A DNA stretch of 64,000 nt, taken from positions 49,529-113,528 of the forward strand of contig VDMD01000079.1 in NCBI GenBank assembly GCA_007026445.1, read 5' to 3'. The DNA comes from Schizophyllum amplum. Lineage: Eukaryota; Basidiomycota; Agaricomycetes; Agaricales; Schizophyllaceae. Position numbers and translations under genes: made by a program. Each line of letters starts with the position of its first letter. Position 1 is the stretch's first letter. Below the pieces are notes generated by a model. That model ran no database searches, was not told the origin of the DNA, and saw only the letters and a list, made by a program, of their open reading frames with translations. Positions 11,393-23,125 of this stretch are shown in pieces.

Positions 11393-12408
11393 GCGGCGTA
11401 AAGGCTAGCTGATATACTCACCTGGAGGCAAAGGTCAGCTTGGTTACTTGTCGTGGACAACGAACTCACCCACTTAAGGCTGATAGAGGTTCACGAAGAC
11501 GGCGCTGACGCCTTGTCATAAAGGATGCCAATTCGGGCTCGGGCAAACACCATCAACTCCGGATGACCCAACGCACGATACGCGGCACACGTGCAGCATT
11601 ATTTACCGGCAATGGCGACATCCGGTAAAGGCCCACCAGCGTACATGTGTCCAGCGTATGTTATATGGCTTTATCACGGGAGCGGTGGCGTATTTCCTGG
11701 GCACATCTCATTCAGCCAAGCGCTTCGCTGTCCTACTCATAGCTCCAAGACGTTCTGAAACACCCCGGGAGCCTGTAATGCGAGGGCATTGTCGAGAGGA
11801 GCGATGCGCGCGTCGCGCGTTCTGTACTCGGAAATTGCCGGTGTTTGCTCACCCGAACTCGAACCAGATCCAGCGGGTTGAACTTCGGAACTTCGGATAA
11901 GATTTTCATTGTCAACTTCCCAATCGCATGGGTCATTGCTCGGCCACACGAGCGCGGCCCGCCATACGCGTGCGCCTTTACCTTCTAGGACCTGTACCAC
12001 GAGACATCATGTCGCCTCTCATGCGACCAGGGAAAATCCTGCATCTTCTAGCTCATTTTCCCCCTGCACAGACCGCTGCTGGAGACGATAGCGAGTCCTC
12101 GAGCAGCACGGAAGCTGAGGGAGCCCCGGCCAGGTACACGACGACGCGGATGAAGGTTCAATTATAGCGCATCTCGGGCGCATTACCATGGCAGCAGACG
12201 ACGCGCGCCCCTGACCTCTTTCTTCGCCACCCGCGATGAGCAGGCGTGTCCCTTGGTGAGGTCCACAACGCACCAGTCGGCGTCCGTCGGCGAATCACTT
12301 TCACGCGTATATAATGGCGCGGCGAAGCACCACAATCATCAGTCTCTCTTCCCATTTTCCCCTCCCCTTCATTCGTTTCTAATCCTTCGTTTTCTTTCAT
12401 CCTCCGCG
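11393..12408. other. Intergenic, 5' flank of endopolygalacturonase 1
   Basis: Left part shows nothing recognisable. From about 11955 the sequence shares blocks with the 5' flank of the second polygalacturonase: GGCCCGCCATACGCGT near 11955-11975, CCATGGCAGCAGAC near 12186-12200, GTCGGCGTCCG near 12276-12290. A TATATAA box is at 12308-12314. Confidence 0.6.
12308..12314 (+). promoter_or_regulatory. TATA box of endopolygalacturonase 1
   Basis: TATATAA 101 bp before ATG 12409. The same box at nearly the same distance is kept in the duplicated gene. Confidence 0.6.
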
Positions 12409-13691
12409 ATGGTCAAGCTCTCGCTTCTCAACACTCTGGTTTCTGCTGCCCTGCTAGTCTCGGCGCATCCCTACAAGCGTGCGAGCTGCACGGTCGACTC
12501 GGTCGACAGCGCAAACAACGTCGCTAACTGCGCGAGCATTACTATCAAGTCGTTCACGGTCGGCAGTGGCAAGACGATCACGATGAAGGTGCAGTGGTTC
12601 CCTGCGTCTATATACCATTGTACTGAAGTCATCATAGCCCGCGAACGGTGCCAAAATCACTGTCGCTGGGACCATCACGTTCGCGAAGACCTCTTGTAAG
12701 TACAGCGTCGCACTCTAATCAGGTCTGCAGTCGGTCTGATGGCTTTGCAGCGGAGGGTCCTCTGTTCACGATCGATGGATCCGACATCACCTTCGATGGC
12801 GCAGGCAAAACCGCTTTCAATGGCAATGGCGCCTCGTATTGGGACGGCAAGGGCACCAACGGTGGCGTCGCCAAGCCCCATCCCCTTCTCAAGTTCAAGG
12901 GCTCTGGCACCTACTCCAAATTCACCGTCCTCAACTCGCCCGCTCAGGCCGTATCTATCGGCAACAGCGATGGCTTGACGTTCGACGGCATCACCATTGA
13001 CAACAGCGCGGGCGACAAGGGCGCGCTTGGCCACAACACTGATGTGCGTTGGGTTGCATGGACCCTGTCGTGGTCAAATTGCTCATTTGCTCGTAGGGCT
13101 TCGACGTCTCTGCGGACCATGTCACCATTCAGAACAGCGTTGTGAAGAACCAGGATGACTGTATCGCTATTAACTCTGGCAAGAACATCATGTACGTACT
13201 ACATAGCTGCATCGCTGTGTCCGCTGACCTTCTGCCCCAGCTTCAAAAACAACAAGTGCTCTGGCGGCCACGGCATTTCTGTCGGCTCCATCTCTACCGG
13301 CAAGACCGTCGACACCGTCACCATCACCGGCAACACTGTCAGCAACTCGATGTACGGCACCCGCATCAAGGTGAAGGCGTCCGCCACCTCCGCGTCCGTC
13401 TCGAACGTCAACTACTCGGGCAACACGATCACTGGTATCGACAAGTACGGCGTGCTCATCTCGCAGTCGTACCCCGATGACGCGGGCACGCCCGGCACCC
13501 ACGCGCCGATCAGCAACGTCAACTTCAAGGGCGATACGACGTCCGTGTCGGTCAACAGCGGCGGCAAGCGTCTCACCGTCGACTGTGGTGCATGCTCGGG
13601 CAAATGGGATTTCTCCGCGCTCAAGATTACGGGCGGTAAGGCGGGCACGATCAAGGCTAACAACGCGAAGATCACCGCGGGCTCGTACTAG
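12409..13691 (+). CDS. Secreted endopolygalacturonase (GH28), copy 1
   Basis: Hydrolyses internal alpha-1,4 bonds of polygalacturonan in plant pectin; secreted. ATG 12409 opens a signal peptide (MVKLSLLNTLVSAALLVSA) and a short pro-region ending in the Kex2-type dibasic KR before ASCTV. The exons supply the four GH28 signatures: HNTDGFDVS (NTD), NQDDCIAIN (DD), [11 protein letters not shown] (GHG) and YGTRIKVKA (RIK), so all catalytic residues are present. Right-handed beta-helix repeats follow and the protein ends at AKITAGSY, TAG 13689-13691. Introns lie after ITMK, after AKTS, after GHNTD and after SGKNIM. It pairs with the convergent copy at 14367-15647. Carbon-source control is likely but not shown. 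Confidence 0.95.
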
Positions 13692-14366
13692 GCATGTCTC
13701 GACGTCCTCGCACGGCCTTTATACATCTGTACTTATATCATAAGATGGGCGCAGTCATAGAGACTGCATCTTCAGTTTGTTAGGGTTACAAAGGGTCAAT
13801 ACGATCGCTGTTGTCAGTTGAATGATTCAAAACTCGCTGCGTGCGAAATACGATTATGAGGAGCGGGGAGTTGTCACAAATGCATGGTTGCGAGTGAGAT
13901 CGAATCCAGGTGAGATCCAGCAAGTTCAGTTGCTGAGTAGCGGTGTCACGCCACTCCTTGAGTCACCTCTTGCGACGACTAGCAAGTAAAGGCATGAACA
14001 CGCACCTCACCAGTCCCCTTTTTCTCAAGGAGTCAGTCTTTTTGCAAAGCCATCTGAGTTCTGAATAGATGGTTCGAGCATAGTCAGACGTTACTATAGT
14101 CAGCATGTAGGCATGAGGATACAATATAGTGCCAGTGGTGGGACAGCCTCCAAATGACACAGCAACAGGGCCTCATGTACACGCATTCCACCTCACTTTT
14201 GCACCGTATCTCACAGGCAGACGAAATGTAATCGACCAACAGTAAGTAATTATATTCCCTTTGTGACCAGAAGAAAGTGAAGATGCAGTCTCCAGGACTG
14301 CACCGGTCCTATGATACAGATGTAGGAAGGCCGTGCAGAAACGCTGAGAAGACATACTTCCACCAC
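13692..14366. other. Spacer between convergent polygalacturonase genes
   Basis: 675 bp holding the two 3' flanks. About 80 bp beside each gene belong to the inverted duplication; the middle (about 13790-14270) is unique and shows no gene. Confidence 0.6.
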
Positions 14367-15647
14367 CTAGTACGAGCCCCCGGTGATCTTCGCGTCGTCG
14401 CTGTCGATCGTGCCCTCCTCACCACCTGTAATCTTGAGCGCGGAGAAATCCCAGTCACCGGAGCAGGCGCCGCAGTCCACCGTGAGGCGCTTGCCGCCGT
14501 CGTTGACCGTCACCGATGTCGTATCGCCCTTGAAGTTGACGTTGCTGATCGGCGCGCCGGTACCGGGCGTGCCCGCGTCGTCGGGGTACGACTGCGAGAT
14601 GAGCACGCCGTACTTGTCGATACCAGTGATCGTGTTGCCCGAGTAGTTGACGTTCGAGACGGACGCGGAGGTGGCGGACGCCTTCACCTTGATGCGGGTG
14701 CCGTACATCGAGTTGCTGACAGTGTTGCCGGTGATGGTGACGGTGTCGACGGTCTTGTCGGCAGAGATGGAGCCGACAGAGATGCCGTGACCGCCCGAGC
14801 ACTGGTTGTTCTGGAAGCTGGTGGAGGGTTAGGTGGAAACAGTATTCAAGGCGCGCACAACGTACATGATGTTCTTGCCAGAGTTGATGGCAATACAGTC
14901 GTCCTGGTTCTTTACAACGCTGTTCTGGATGGTGACATCCTCCGCAGAGACGTCAAAGCCCTGTAGCCACATGAGCATCCGCAAACCGCGACAGCGTTTT
15001 CACGCAAACCGACATACATCGGTGTTGTGGCCGAGCTCATCCTCGTCACCCGCGCTGTTGTCAATCGTGATACCGTCGAACGTCAAGCCGTCGCTGTTGC
15101 CGATGGACACCGCCTGAGCGGGCGAGTTGAGGACGGTGAAGTCAGAGTAGGTGCCGGAGCCCTTGAACTTGAGAAGAGGGTGCGGCTTGGTGACGCCACC
15201 GTTCGTGCCCTCGCCATCCCAGTACTCGGCGCCATTGCCATCGAAAGCGGTGTTGCCGGCGCCATCAAAGGTAACGTCGGCACCGTCAATTGTGAATAGG
15301 GGACCCTCCGCTGCAGAGCCATCAGACAAGCCGTTTGCACGTTTATATGCTATACTCACAGGACGTCTTTGCGAACGTGATGGTCCCAGCGACAGTGATT
15401 TTGGCACCGTCCGCGGGCTATGTCGACTTCAGCACCATAGCACATGAATGCAAGCGGACCACCGCACCTTCATAGTAATCACTTCGCCGTCTTTGACCGT
15501 GAAAGCGTTGATGGTAACGCTCGCACAGTCAGCGACGTCGTTCGCGCTGTCGGTCGAGTCGACTGTGCAGCTCGCACGCTTCGAGGGGCGCGCCGAGACT
15601 AGCACGGCCGCAGAAACCAGAACATTGAGGAGCGCAAGCTTAACCAT
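14367..15647 (-). CDS. Secreted endopolygalacturonase (GH28), copy 2
   Basis: Close paralogue of the gene at 12409-13691, in opposite orientation. ATG 15645-15647 starts [19 protein letters not shown], then a pro-region ending in KR before ASCTVDST. All GH28 signatures remain: [36 protein letters not shown] and YGTRIK. Stop TAG is at 14367-14369. Differences from copy 1 are scattered substitutions (for example [10 protein letters not shown] for [28 protein letters not shown] at the end), so the reading frame is under constraint rather than decaying. Introns are at the same places. A TATATAA box (minus strand, 15737-15743) lies about 96 bp before the start. Confidence 0.95.
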
Positions 15648-16599
15648 TGCGGAGGATGAAGGAAAACGAAAGACTAGAAACGAAGGAAGGGAGGGAAAGA
15701 TGAAGAAACACTGATGAGCATGGTGCATGCGCAAGGTTATATACGCACGGTGGTTATTTTCCGGCGGACGCCGACCGGCGCGCGCGCTCTGGATTCCCGT
15801 GCGAGTGTGCGCACCAGGTGCGCACCGCCGCTGCGCAAGAGCTGGCGGCGGAGAAAGCACGGGACGCGCACTGTCTGCTGCCATGGGAATGCGCTATCAT
15901 TGAAATAGCACCCGGGTCGTCTTTTGGCTATGTAGCCGGGGCTTCGCCACCTCACACGATGCTCGCTATCCTCCCACCCGTGACCCCATGAGAAGCGAAG
16001 TGGTGCAGTATGTGGGAAAGGACGCGTATGGCGGGCCGTGCGTGCGCTTTCTCCTGCCAAAACCTGCGCTGTGTTTAGCTTGCCCGTCCGCGATGACCTT
16101 CAAGAGCACCCTCAAGTGAATGGACTCCGGATCGTGCCTGTTCTGCTGCGGATCAATTCATTACGACCGTTGTCCTCCGTTCTCATCGTCCTTGTCCGAG
16201 CTATCAGCAAGCCGCATGCCCGACGACGCTGAAGGCCGTTTCGGCTCTCTGCTGCAGCCGACTCGAAGATAACCACAGCAGCCTCATGACTGGCCATGCT
16301 GTCAGTCCGGGTGGGCGAGAGATTGCACGGCCCGACTTGAGTCCGAGTTAAGAAAGGGAAACTTGAAAGTGCAGAGAAAACGAACTTCACTGGTGAGGTC
16401 AGCTTGCTTATGCAGCTGCATCGTGAGAAACGCCACATGGTTGCATGATCGCGGTTGATCGAGATTTCCGTCAAGCAGGGCCTGCCCACCTTGTGTCCAC
16501 CCTTCCCCTCGCATTCAAGCTTTGCTACATACCTCCACCCTTTCACGCCCCCTTCCTGCCGAAAACGCCGAGGGAAAGTGTCTAGATCATTCTGAAATC
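15648..16599. other. Intergenic between polygalacturonase 2 and UTP6
   Basis: 15648-16040 is the promoter arm of the inverted duplication (TATA box, CCATGGCAGCAGAC, GTCGGCGTCCG and GGCCCGCCATACGCGT on the minus strand). 16041-16599 is the UTP6 upstream flank; I see no gene there. Confidence 0.6.
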
Positions 16600-17969
16600 A
16601 TGGAACGCGTACATTTTCAGCGCGAGCAGATGCTCGATGAGCTGAAGGACCTTACCGAGAAGGGCATCTTCACCAAGGTGCGTGCTGAGCATATATAGCC
16701 GAGAAGCGTTCTCAGTTCTGTATAGGAAGAGACGCACAAGATTCTTCAAACGAGGACAGAATATGAATCCATGCTCATCCGACGGAATGCTAGGAAGGCC
16801 GATTTCCTGCGCTACGTACGGTACGAGATGGGCGTGGAAGCTTTGCGTCTGAAGCGCGTCAAGGCTCTTGGTGAGTACCATACAAGTAGGCTTTCGAATA
16901 AGCCTCACATGTGTTGTAGATCTCGAAGGCCCGCATACCTTGTCGGACCATAGTATCACGCAGCGCCAGTACACCATCTTCGAGCGCGCAGTCAAAAAAT
17001 GGAAGGACGATCTCGGACTGTGGATCGAATATCTCAACGTCCTCAGAAGGAACGGCGCGAACAAGAAGATTGCGGGAGTCTGTACAAGGTGCGTTTCCCA
17101 GCTCATGCGTCGTCAATCCCTTCAGCCTGACCCTTCCCTCTCAGAGCACTCGCGATGCACCCCACCTCCTCCACGCTCTATATTATGTCCGCCAAGCACG
17201 AGCTCGAGAGCAACCACAGCATCGACAGCGCGCGCAAGATGCTACAGCGAGGCATACGCATGTGCGCCGAGGGTGGAGCCACGCCGCTGCATTCTCGTGC
17301 TGCTAAAGACGAGATCGAGCTATGGAAGGAGTACGTGCGGCTGGAGCTCGGTTTCGTGGAAAGCATGCGCCGCCGGTGGGAGGTTCTCGGGATCGATATT
17401 CACGAAGACGCGGACGACAAGGGAAAAGGCAAAGCAGACCAGCAGTTTGAGCAGCGCGAGGCGCAGAGGGAAATCGTCTTGCGAGGCGCCATCGTGCGCG
17501 AGGTCATCTCGCAAGCGACACAATGTATGTTGTTCTATTGCTCGTCCACTTGGCAGTTGTCTAACGTTGTTTTCCAGCGGTCCCGCGCAGCGACCTATAC
17601 TCTGCACTGCACGAGGTTGTGTCCACGTACCCCCTTACGCCACTGCCCGATCAAGCTGGCGGCGAGACGACGGATGCGCTAAAACCGGCCCTACTTGATC
17701 ACCTCTTCTCGTGCGCGGCGTCCAGCGATGACAGTGTCGCATTCATCGCCTCCTCCATCGTCCGTCCTGGTTTGAAAGACGTGGAACTTGTCGACAAGCT
17801 ACACGAAGCATGGACCAGGGCATACTGGTCGGGAAAGCATGATGAGGCGCGTCAGAAGCAGTGGGCGCGGTGGGTTGAGGCGTGGCTGCAAAATCGGGAG
17901 GAGGCACAGGTAGAGGAGACCCTCGGGAGGTGGTTACAGGCCACAGCGCAGTGTAAGATAGTCGCCTGA
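16600..17969 (+). CDS. UTP6: U3 snoRNA-associated protein UTP6 (HAT repeats)
   Basis: Component of the UtpB part of the small-subunit processome, needed for 18S rRNA maturation in the nucleolus. ATG 16600 starts MERVHFQREQMLDELKDLTEKGIFTK, matching the conserved UTP6 N-terminus. Then TYESML-type IRRNARKADFLRYVRYEMG, and HAT-like repeats (RQYTIFERAVKKWKDDLGLWIEYL; LYIMSAKHELESNHSIDSARKMLQRGIR; ELWKEYVRLELGF). Four short introns join in frame. The product is just under 400 aa, somewhat shorter than yeast Utp6. Stop TGA 17967-17969. DBR1 follows on the same strand after 235 bp. Confidence 0.9.
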
Positions 17970-18204
17970 GACATGTATCATCGCCGGAACAGTGTTGGGT
18001 GTTGTAATCGATCGTGTACTGTGCGTATGAGCAGAAACTTCTGCAGTTGTACGACAAGCACTTGTGCAGCTTTATTCTGTTCCTCTCTCCGAGTCTTCGG
18101 TCCGATGATCCGCAAGGCGCGATCGACCTCAGGCTCCCTTACAGGCTCAACGCGTCTTGACCACAACCAGCACGTCTCGCCGCCCAAGTCGTCCCACACC
18201 CATC

Positions 18205-20066
18205 ATGAAGGTACGCTCCCCGACCCCACATCCCACCGCCACTCTCAGAGATCCCAGATCGCCGTCGAAGGCTGCTGCCACGGCGAGCTGGACGCGACCT
18301 ACGAAGAGATCAAGCGCATCGAACAGCGCGACGGCGCCCCCGTCGACGTCCTCCTCATCTGCGGCGACTTCCAGGCCGTGCGCAATGCGCAGGATCTGCA
18401 GTGCATGGCCGTGCCGGACAAGTATAAGGACTTGCGCCAGTTCTACCAGTTGCGTACTCTACTACATATGTTGGAACCCCGGCCATTTGTTGACATGCGA
18501 TCCCCCTCATTAGGTACTACACTGGCGAGAAACAGGCGCACGTGCTGACACTGGTCATTGGCGGAAACCACGAAGCATCGAATTATATGTGGGAACTGTG
18601 CGTTGTGCTCCAACTCCCTCCGTGGTCCGTCTCTAACATTCGCGCGCGTATAGGTATCACGGTGGCTGGTTGGCGCCAAACATATATTTTTTAGGTCACG
18701 CAGGATGCGTGCAGTTCAATGGGGTCCGCATTGCCGGCGCCTCTGGAATTTACAAGTCGCACGACTTCCCCCTCGGTTTGTTCGTTCGGCTCCTCCTATT
18801 TCTCTGCCAGTCTGATCAATTCTGCGCAGGCTCTTTCGAACGCATGCCATATAACCCCAAGTCGATGCGCAGTATCTATCACATACGCGAATATTGCGTT
18901 CGCCGGCTATCCCTCGTTCGTACATATCGGCCTGAAGCCCTCTTCGTTTGCTGAACCTTTCCACCCGCAGCTCTCCACCCCGCGCATCATGCTCTCCCAC
19001 GATTGGCCGCAAGGCATCGAGCATGCTGGCGACCTCGCCGGCCTCCTGCGGCGCAAACAGCACTTCCGCGCCGACGTGCAGAACAGCGCACTCGGCTCCC
19101 CGCCTCTGCGCGGCCTCCTGCACCAACTGCAACCAGAGTGGTGGTTTTCGGCTCACTTGCACACGCGGTTTGAGGCTGCTGTTGCACATGGACCGGCGGA
19201 AGGCGCTGCTGGTGCTTCGGTCGACGCAGGCGGGCAGCCAGCACCTCCCGTTATAGTGGCCAACCCAGACGAGATTGCGATCGACGATGACGAGTTTGAC
19301 GCGCCTGCACCGTCCGAGGATCCAGCGCAACCAGCGGCAGCTGCAGAACCCAGACCACCGCCTGTGAGCAGGAACGACGACGAGATTGTGCTGAGCGACG
19401 AAGAGGACGACGTGGCGCCGCCGCCGCCTCCACCACCACCATATGTACCACCAAAGATGACCAAATTTCTTGCGCTCGATAAGTGCTTGCCCAGACGCAA
19501 GTTTTTGGAGGTGAGAACTTGACCAAAATCCATCCTATGAGACTGATTGTATCTCTATAGGTCATAGATATCCCAACAGACGCCACGCCTACGCCTGGAA
19601 ACCCGACATTCGCCTTTGATCCGGAGTGGCTTGCCATTGTACGGGCATTTAATCCGTTGCTGTCGTTAGAGATGAAGCAGGTTTGTTGCCGTTAGACTCC
19701 TGATATTGAAGACGACTCACGCGCGGCAGACGCCATTCCCCCCTGAAGCTGAAGCGCGCGCCACGGTAGCTCGCGAGCTGACTTGGGTGCAGGAGAATGT
19801 ACTCGCGGGCTGCGAAGGGCAGGTCGTCAATGTGAAGGATGTACAGCAGTTCGCCCCCACCCTTCCTGGCGGAGACGGGCCGCAGGGACGCGAGAGGTTC
19901 CAACAGCGTGAGTCCACCTTTGATTGTAGAGAACGTCCACTCACATGCCACCTCAGCGCCGTGGTTTACGAACCCGCAGACTGTTGCGTTCTGTGAGATG
20001 CTGGGGATAGAGAACAAGATCAACGCGCCGCCGCCGCCGACTGCAGCAAAGTCACCTCCGCCATAG
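18205..20066 (+). CDS. DBR1: RNA lariat debranching enzyme DBR1
   Basis: Metallophosphoesterase that cuts the 2'-5' bond of intron lariats in the nucleus. ATG 18205 is followed after two codons by an intron, giving [20 protein letters not shown]. Metal-binding motifs are visible: [42 protein letters not shown] and [10 protein letters not shown]. Other family blocks are [23 protein letters not shown] and [16 protein letters not shown]. The middle carries an acidic, proline-rich linker ([15 protein letters not shown]). The C-terminal domain reads [30 protein letters not shown] and [13 protein letters not shown]. It ends at TAG 20064-20066. All key residues appear intact. Confidence 0.93.
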
Positions 20067-20548
20067 TACCTCTGTTTTGACGATATTTACCCCATGTTCG
20101 CCTGCTTCAAGTTGTTAGTCCAGTGGGCCCGAATCATGACAGCGTTTGTGGCGCCAGTGCTCCTCGGGGCAATCATCGGGATTTGTCCGAGTAGACAAAG
20201 TTTGACAGACGGCATTCTCTTTGGTCAACTCTATTGTTTTGCGAGCTCTACACAGAGAAATATCAGAGAGACCATGGCCCGGTCGTTGTAATGCTCTGAA
20301 TGCTGCCGTCACCGCCTTCGGGCCGCTGACCGGTATGTGCCGAAAACGAGAGACAAATAAACGTATACAGCTCCTGCTGTTTCCTCAGATCATCTCGTCC
20401 GGTGAGCGAAACTTTATTCTGCGGATTCAAACCTTATTTCGGTAGCTGACATGCATTGTTCTGCTTGTTGCGCTTGTCTTTTACCACCATGATGAAGACA
20501 CAGTACCCGCGCAAATCCAAGTTCACGCCGGCGCCGCCCCCGCGTTGA
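20067..20548. other. Intergenic
   Basis: 482-bp promoter-side spacer before the WOPR gene. No gene or repeat seen. Confidence 0.55.
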
Positions 20549-21840
20549 ATGTCGGCGACCGAGAGCGGACAGACCGTTTCGACTGGACCTGCTGAGCCCC
20601 CATGGACGGGGTGGATCGAGACGACGGGCGACGCGCTCCTCATCCTCGAGGCCGCGCGCCGGGGCCTCATCCCCCGCGTCACCCGCCGCCTCGTCGAAGC
20701 CGAGCGCAAGATGATCACCTCCGGCGCCGTCTTCGTCTTCGATGAGGACGAAAGCGGCATCAAGCGCTGGACGGATGGCTTCTACTGGAGCCCCAGCCGC
20801 ATCCTTGGCAATTTCCTGCTCTACCGAGAGACGGACAAGAAGGGTATCGCGCACCGATCCCGCAACCAAGTTGTCGACGACGAAGGCGGGAAGCACGAGA
20901 GCCAGATCCTCAGCCGCCCCAAGAAGGACGATGCGGGCAAGATCGACAAGGCCCGCGAACGCAGCCTCATGGGCAGCCTCACCAACAGCTACAAGTTCAA
21001 GCAGGGCGGGCTCATGAAGAAGGTGCGCCGCTCACAAATATAGAGATGTTCACGCGCTGACTTGTTGCCCAGACGTTCTCGGTCACCATAGGCGGCGTGG
21101 CTCAGCATCTCATCTCGTACTACAGCGTAGACGATGTCGCGAACGGACGCCTCCGCCCGCCTTCATCCCTCCCCGAGCTCGCTAGTCTCGACATTAGCGC
21201 CGAATATCTGGACAAGACCCACTTCCGTAACCCGCCCAAAATCGAAATAGGCCCGGACGGCCGTCCGCGCTACCGCGGCGAGGCCGACGACATCGATACT
21301 TCCTCCGCCCAAGCTTTGTTGAGCGCGCCGCTATCCAGCGCGCCACCGCTGCTAGGGGAGGCACGCACCGTCGATGTACACTCCGCCAAGCGAAGCAAGC
21401 GTTACGATCCGTACAGCATCGCTGCCCCCGCAAAGCGACCTCGCACTCAGTCCACCGTCGACACGCTCGGTGTCGACGGAACCATGCAACCGCCGCCACC
21501 GCTTCCTCCCGTCCCTCCGCCGACCACATATACCACTTCCCCTGCTCAGAGCTACGGTGCCCTTCCATATTCCATGTCCCCCGCCCCCTACGCTGCCTCG
21601 TCTCCGCCGCAATACCCTTACGCCTATGCATCCGGTCCGGATTATAATGCCCCGTCGGCCTACGCGCCCTCGTCGTCCGCGCACACTCAGATGCAGACCC
21701 CGGTAGCAATGCCGTACAGCTACTACCCAACCTATACGACGCAGCAGGCTTGGTACGGCATGCCGTCGCCCTCGCCGCAGCCCCAGTCATCCGTCGCGGC
21801 AGCCGGCACGTCGATGATGCACAGCGCGGCCAACGTCTGA
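20549..21840 (+). CDS. WOPR-domain transcription factor (Gti1/Pac2, WOR1/RYP1-like)
   Basis: Fungus-specific DNA-binding regulators of morphology and development. Exons 20549-21022 and 21073-21840 encode 413 aa. The N-terminal WOPR half is PPWTGWIETTGDALLILEA, RGLIPRVTRRLVEAERKM, GAVFVFDEDESGIKRWTDG and WSPSRILGNFLLYRE; the second half follows in TNSYKFKQGGLMKK and, after the intron, TFSVTIGGVAQHLISYYS. These are the two conserved WOPRa and WOPRb boxes. The remaining C-terminus is a P, Y, S and A-rich low-complexity region, as in many family members. Targets are not deducible here. Start ATG 20549 sits immediately before the domain. Confidence 0.93.
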
Positions 21841-22346
21841 TGGAGGCTACCCCCGCCATCTCATGAGACCACCCCACGCCCTTCTAATGTCTGACGTCCT
21901 TCTTGCACCGCGGAGCCACCGATCCGTTATATACATGGACAAGCCCTCCAACGGTCGGTCGGTCGCGTATATTCCCTCTCGCTCGCGTATATTCCCTCCG
22001 TCCGTTATAATGACGTCTTCGTTTCTGTCTGTCGATGTATCATACGAACTTGAGTTCTTGTACATTCTGTCTTGGGTTCATGTACCCTCTGTCTTGGGTT
22101 TATGTACCCTCTAGGCTCTGTCTTGGGGTTTGAGGCGATAAAAGATCGCATCCGATTGTAGCACATATGTTCTTTCCTTCTTCTCGTATATACGTACTTT
22201 GCTCTGCCAGTGCCACGGTACTGTGCTCGTGCCACGAGGGATAGTCCCGACCTTATGATGAATATGATTTCATTGTTCATGAATGTTGAACGTGACCTGC
22301 AATGCCGGCGGGATGGACATTGGACAACAAAGACTTCCTGTCAGCT
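21841..22346. repeat. Intergenic with short tandem repeats
   Basis: Contains two copies of CGCGTATATTCCCTC (about 21965-21998) and two to three copies of a CTTGGGTTYATGTACCCTCT unit (about 22070-22125). No gene seen. Confidence 0.6.
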
Positions 22347-22356
22347 GATGGGGAAC

Positions 22357-23030
22357 AAGAGGTCCTCGGAGCTAAGATCGGGTACAAGGATCTGGTCGCG
22401 TGCGCCGGTGATGCAGCGGACGTCCGGCAAAGTCCGCAAAGCTGCCAGTGCTGGGGAGCGCGCTGAGCCCCCACTGCGTTCGTGCTCGAGGTCCCCAACA
22501 GTCTCAGCATAAGGCTGAGCGCAATGTAATTAGGCCTCATTGCGGCGGTACAGCTCCCCAGCAAAGTCGAGCACAACGGTGGCCGCAGCGCGTGTCAATG
22601 GCCCGCCGCCCACGTGACGTTGCCGCAGGCGTCGCCACCCGTCTGCGAGTGACTCTGCCGTTAACGAGTCATGCACGACTTATATACCATGGAAGCCATG
22701 ATTGTACGGAAGAGGACACAGTAAGGCGGTTGACCACGCCGGAATACTTACTTCGAACCTTAGTAGCAGCCCGAGAGCACTGCATTGATGATCGGAGCCA
22801 CGACGGTGAGCGCTGCCGTCCTCAACCTCGACTTCACGGGGGAGTCGAGCAGCCAAAATGTGCTATCCCATTGGCCTTAGTACTCTGCGACGGCCAAGTA
22901 CCTCGAGCACGAACGCATTGGCGAGCTCAGCACGCTCCCCAGCAGCTTGGCGGACTTTGCCGGACGTCCGCTGCATCACCGGCGCACGCGACCAGATCCT
23001 TGTACCCGATCTTAGCTCCGAGGACCTCTT
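22357..23030. mobile_element. Non-autonomous DNA transposon with long inverted repeats and 10-bp target duplication
   Basis: Inverted repeats of about 130-140 bp (22357-22495 and 22895-23030) start AAGAGGTCCTCGGAGC; the outer 80 bp are identical, then scattered changes and a 6-bp indel appear. Both ends are bordered by the same direct 10-mer GATGGGGAAC (22347-22356 and 23031-23040). Long terminal repeats with an 8-11-bp duplication are the hallmark of Mutator-like elements, so this is probably a MULE-derived non-autonomous copy. No transposase is encoded; the centre is about 400 bp. It sits 95 bp upstream of the PSF1 ATG. Confidence 0.82.
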
Positions 23031-23125
23031 GATGGGGAACTTGCTTGTGCCCATTGCCACGTGATCTGTCAACGCGACGCGCTTGCTCGTAAGTAGGCGC
23101 GTAAGTTCCCTCCTTGTCTTCAACC

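Larger units (their letters stand above)
11955..16040. repeat. Inverted duplication of a polygalacturonase gene with its flanks
   Basis: Two arms of about 1.8 kb face each other around a centre near 14.0 kb. The left arm runs from about 11955 to 13780 and the right arm from about 14275 to 16040. Matches include the distal block GGCCCGCCATACGCGT, promoter blocks, the whole coding region with the same intron positions, and a 3' block GAGACTGCATCTTCA (near 13761 and 14280). The spacer of about 0.5 kb is not shared. Confidence 0.85.

Noticed and set aside
16582..17106. 174-codon frame antisense to UTP6
   Set aside because: Shadow of the UTP6 exons, which are supported by family motifs.
22448..23032. 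194-codon open frame inside the inverted-repeat element
   Set aside because: It covers both inverted arms, starts inside an arm and resembles no transposase; best seen as a by-product of the repeat.
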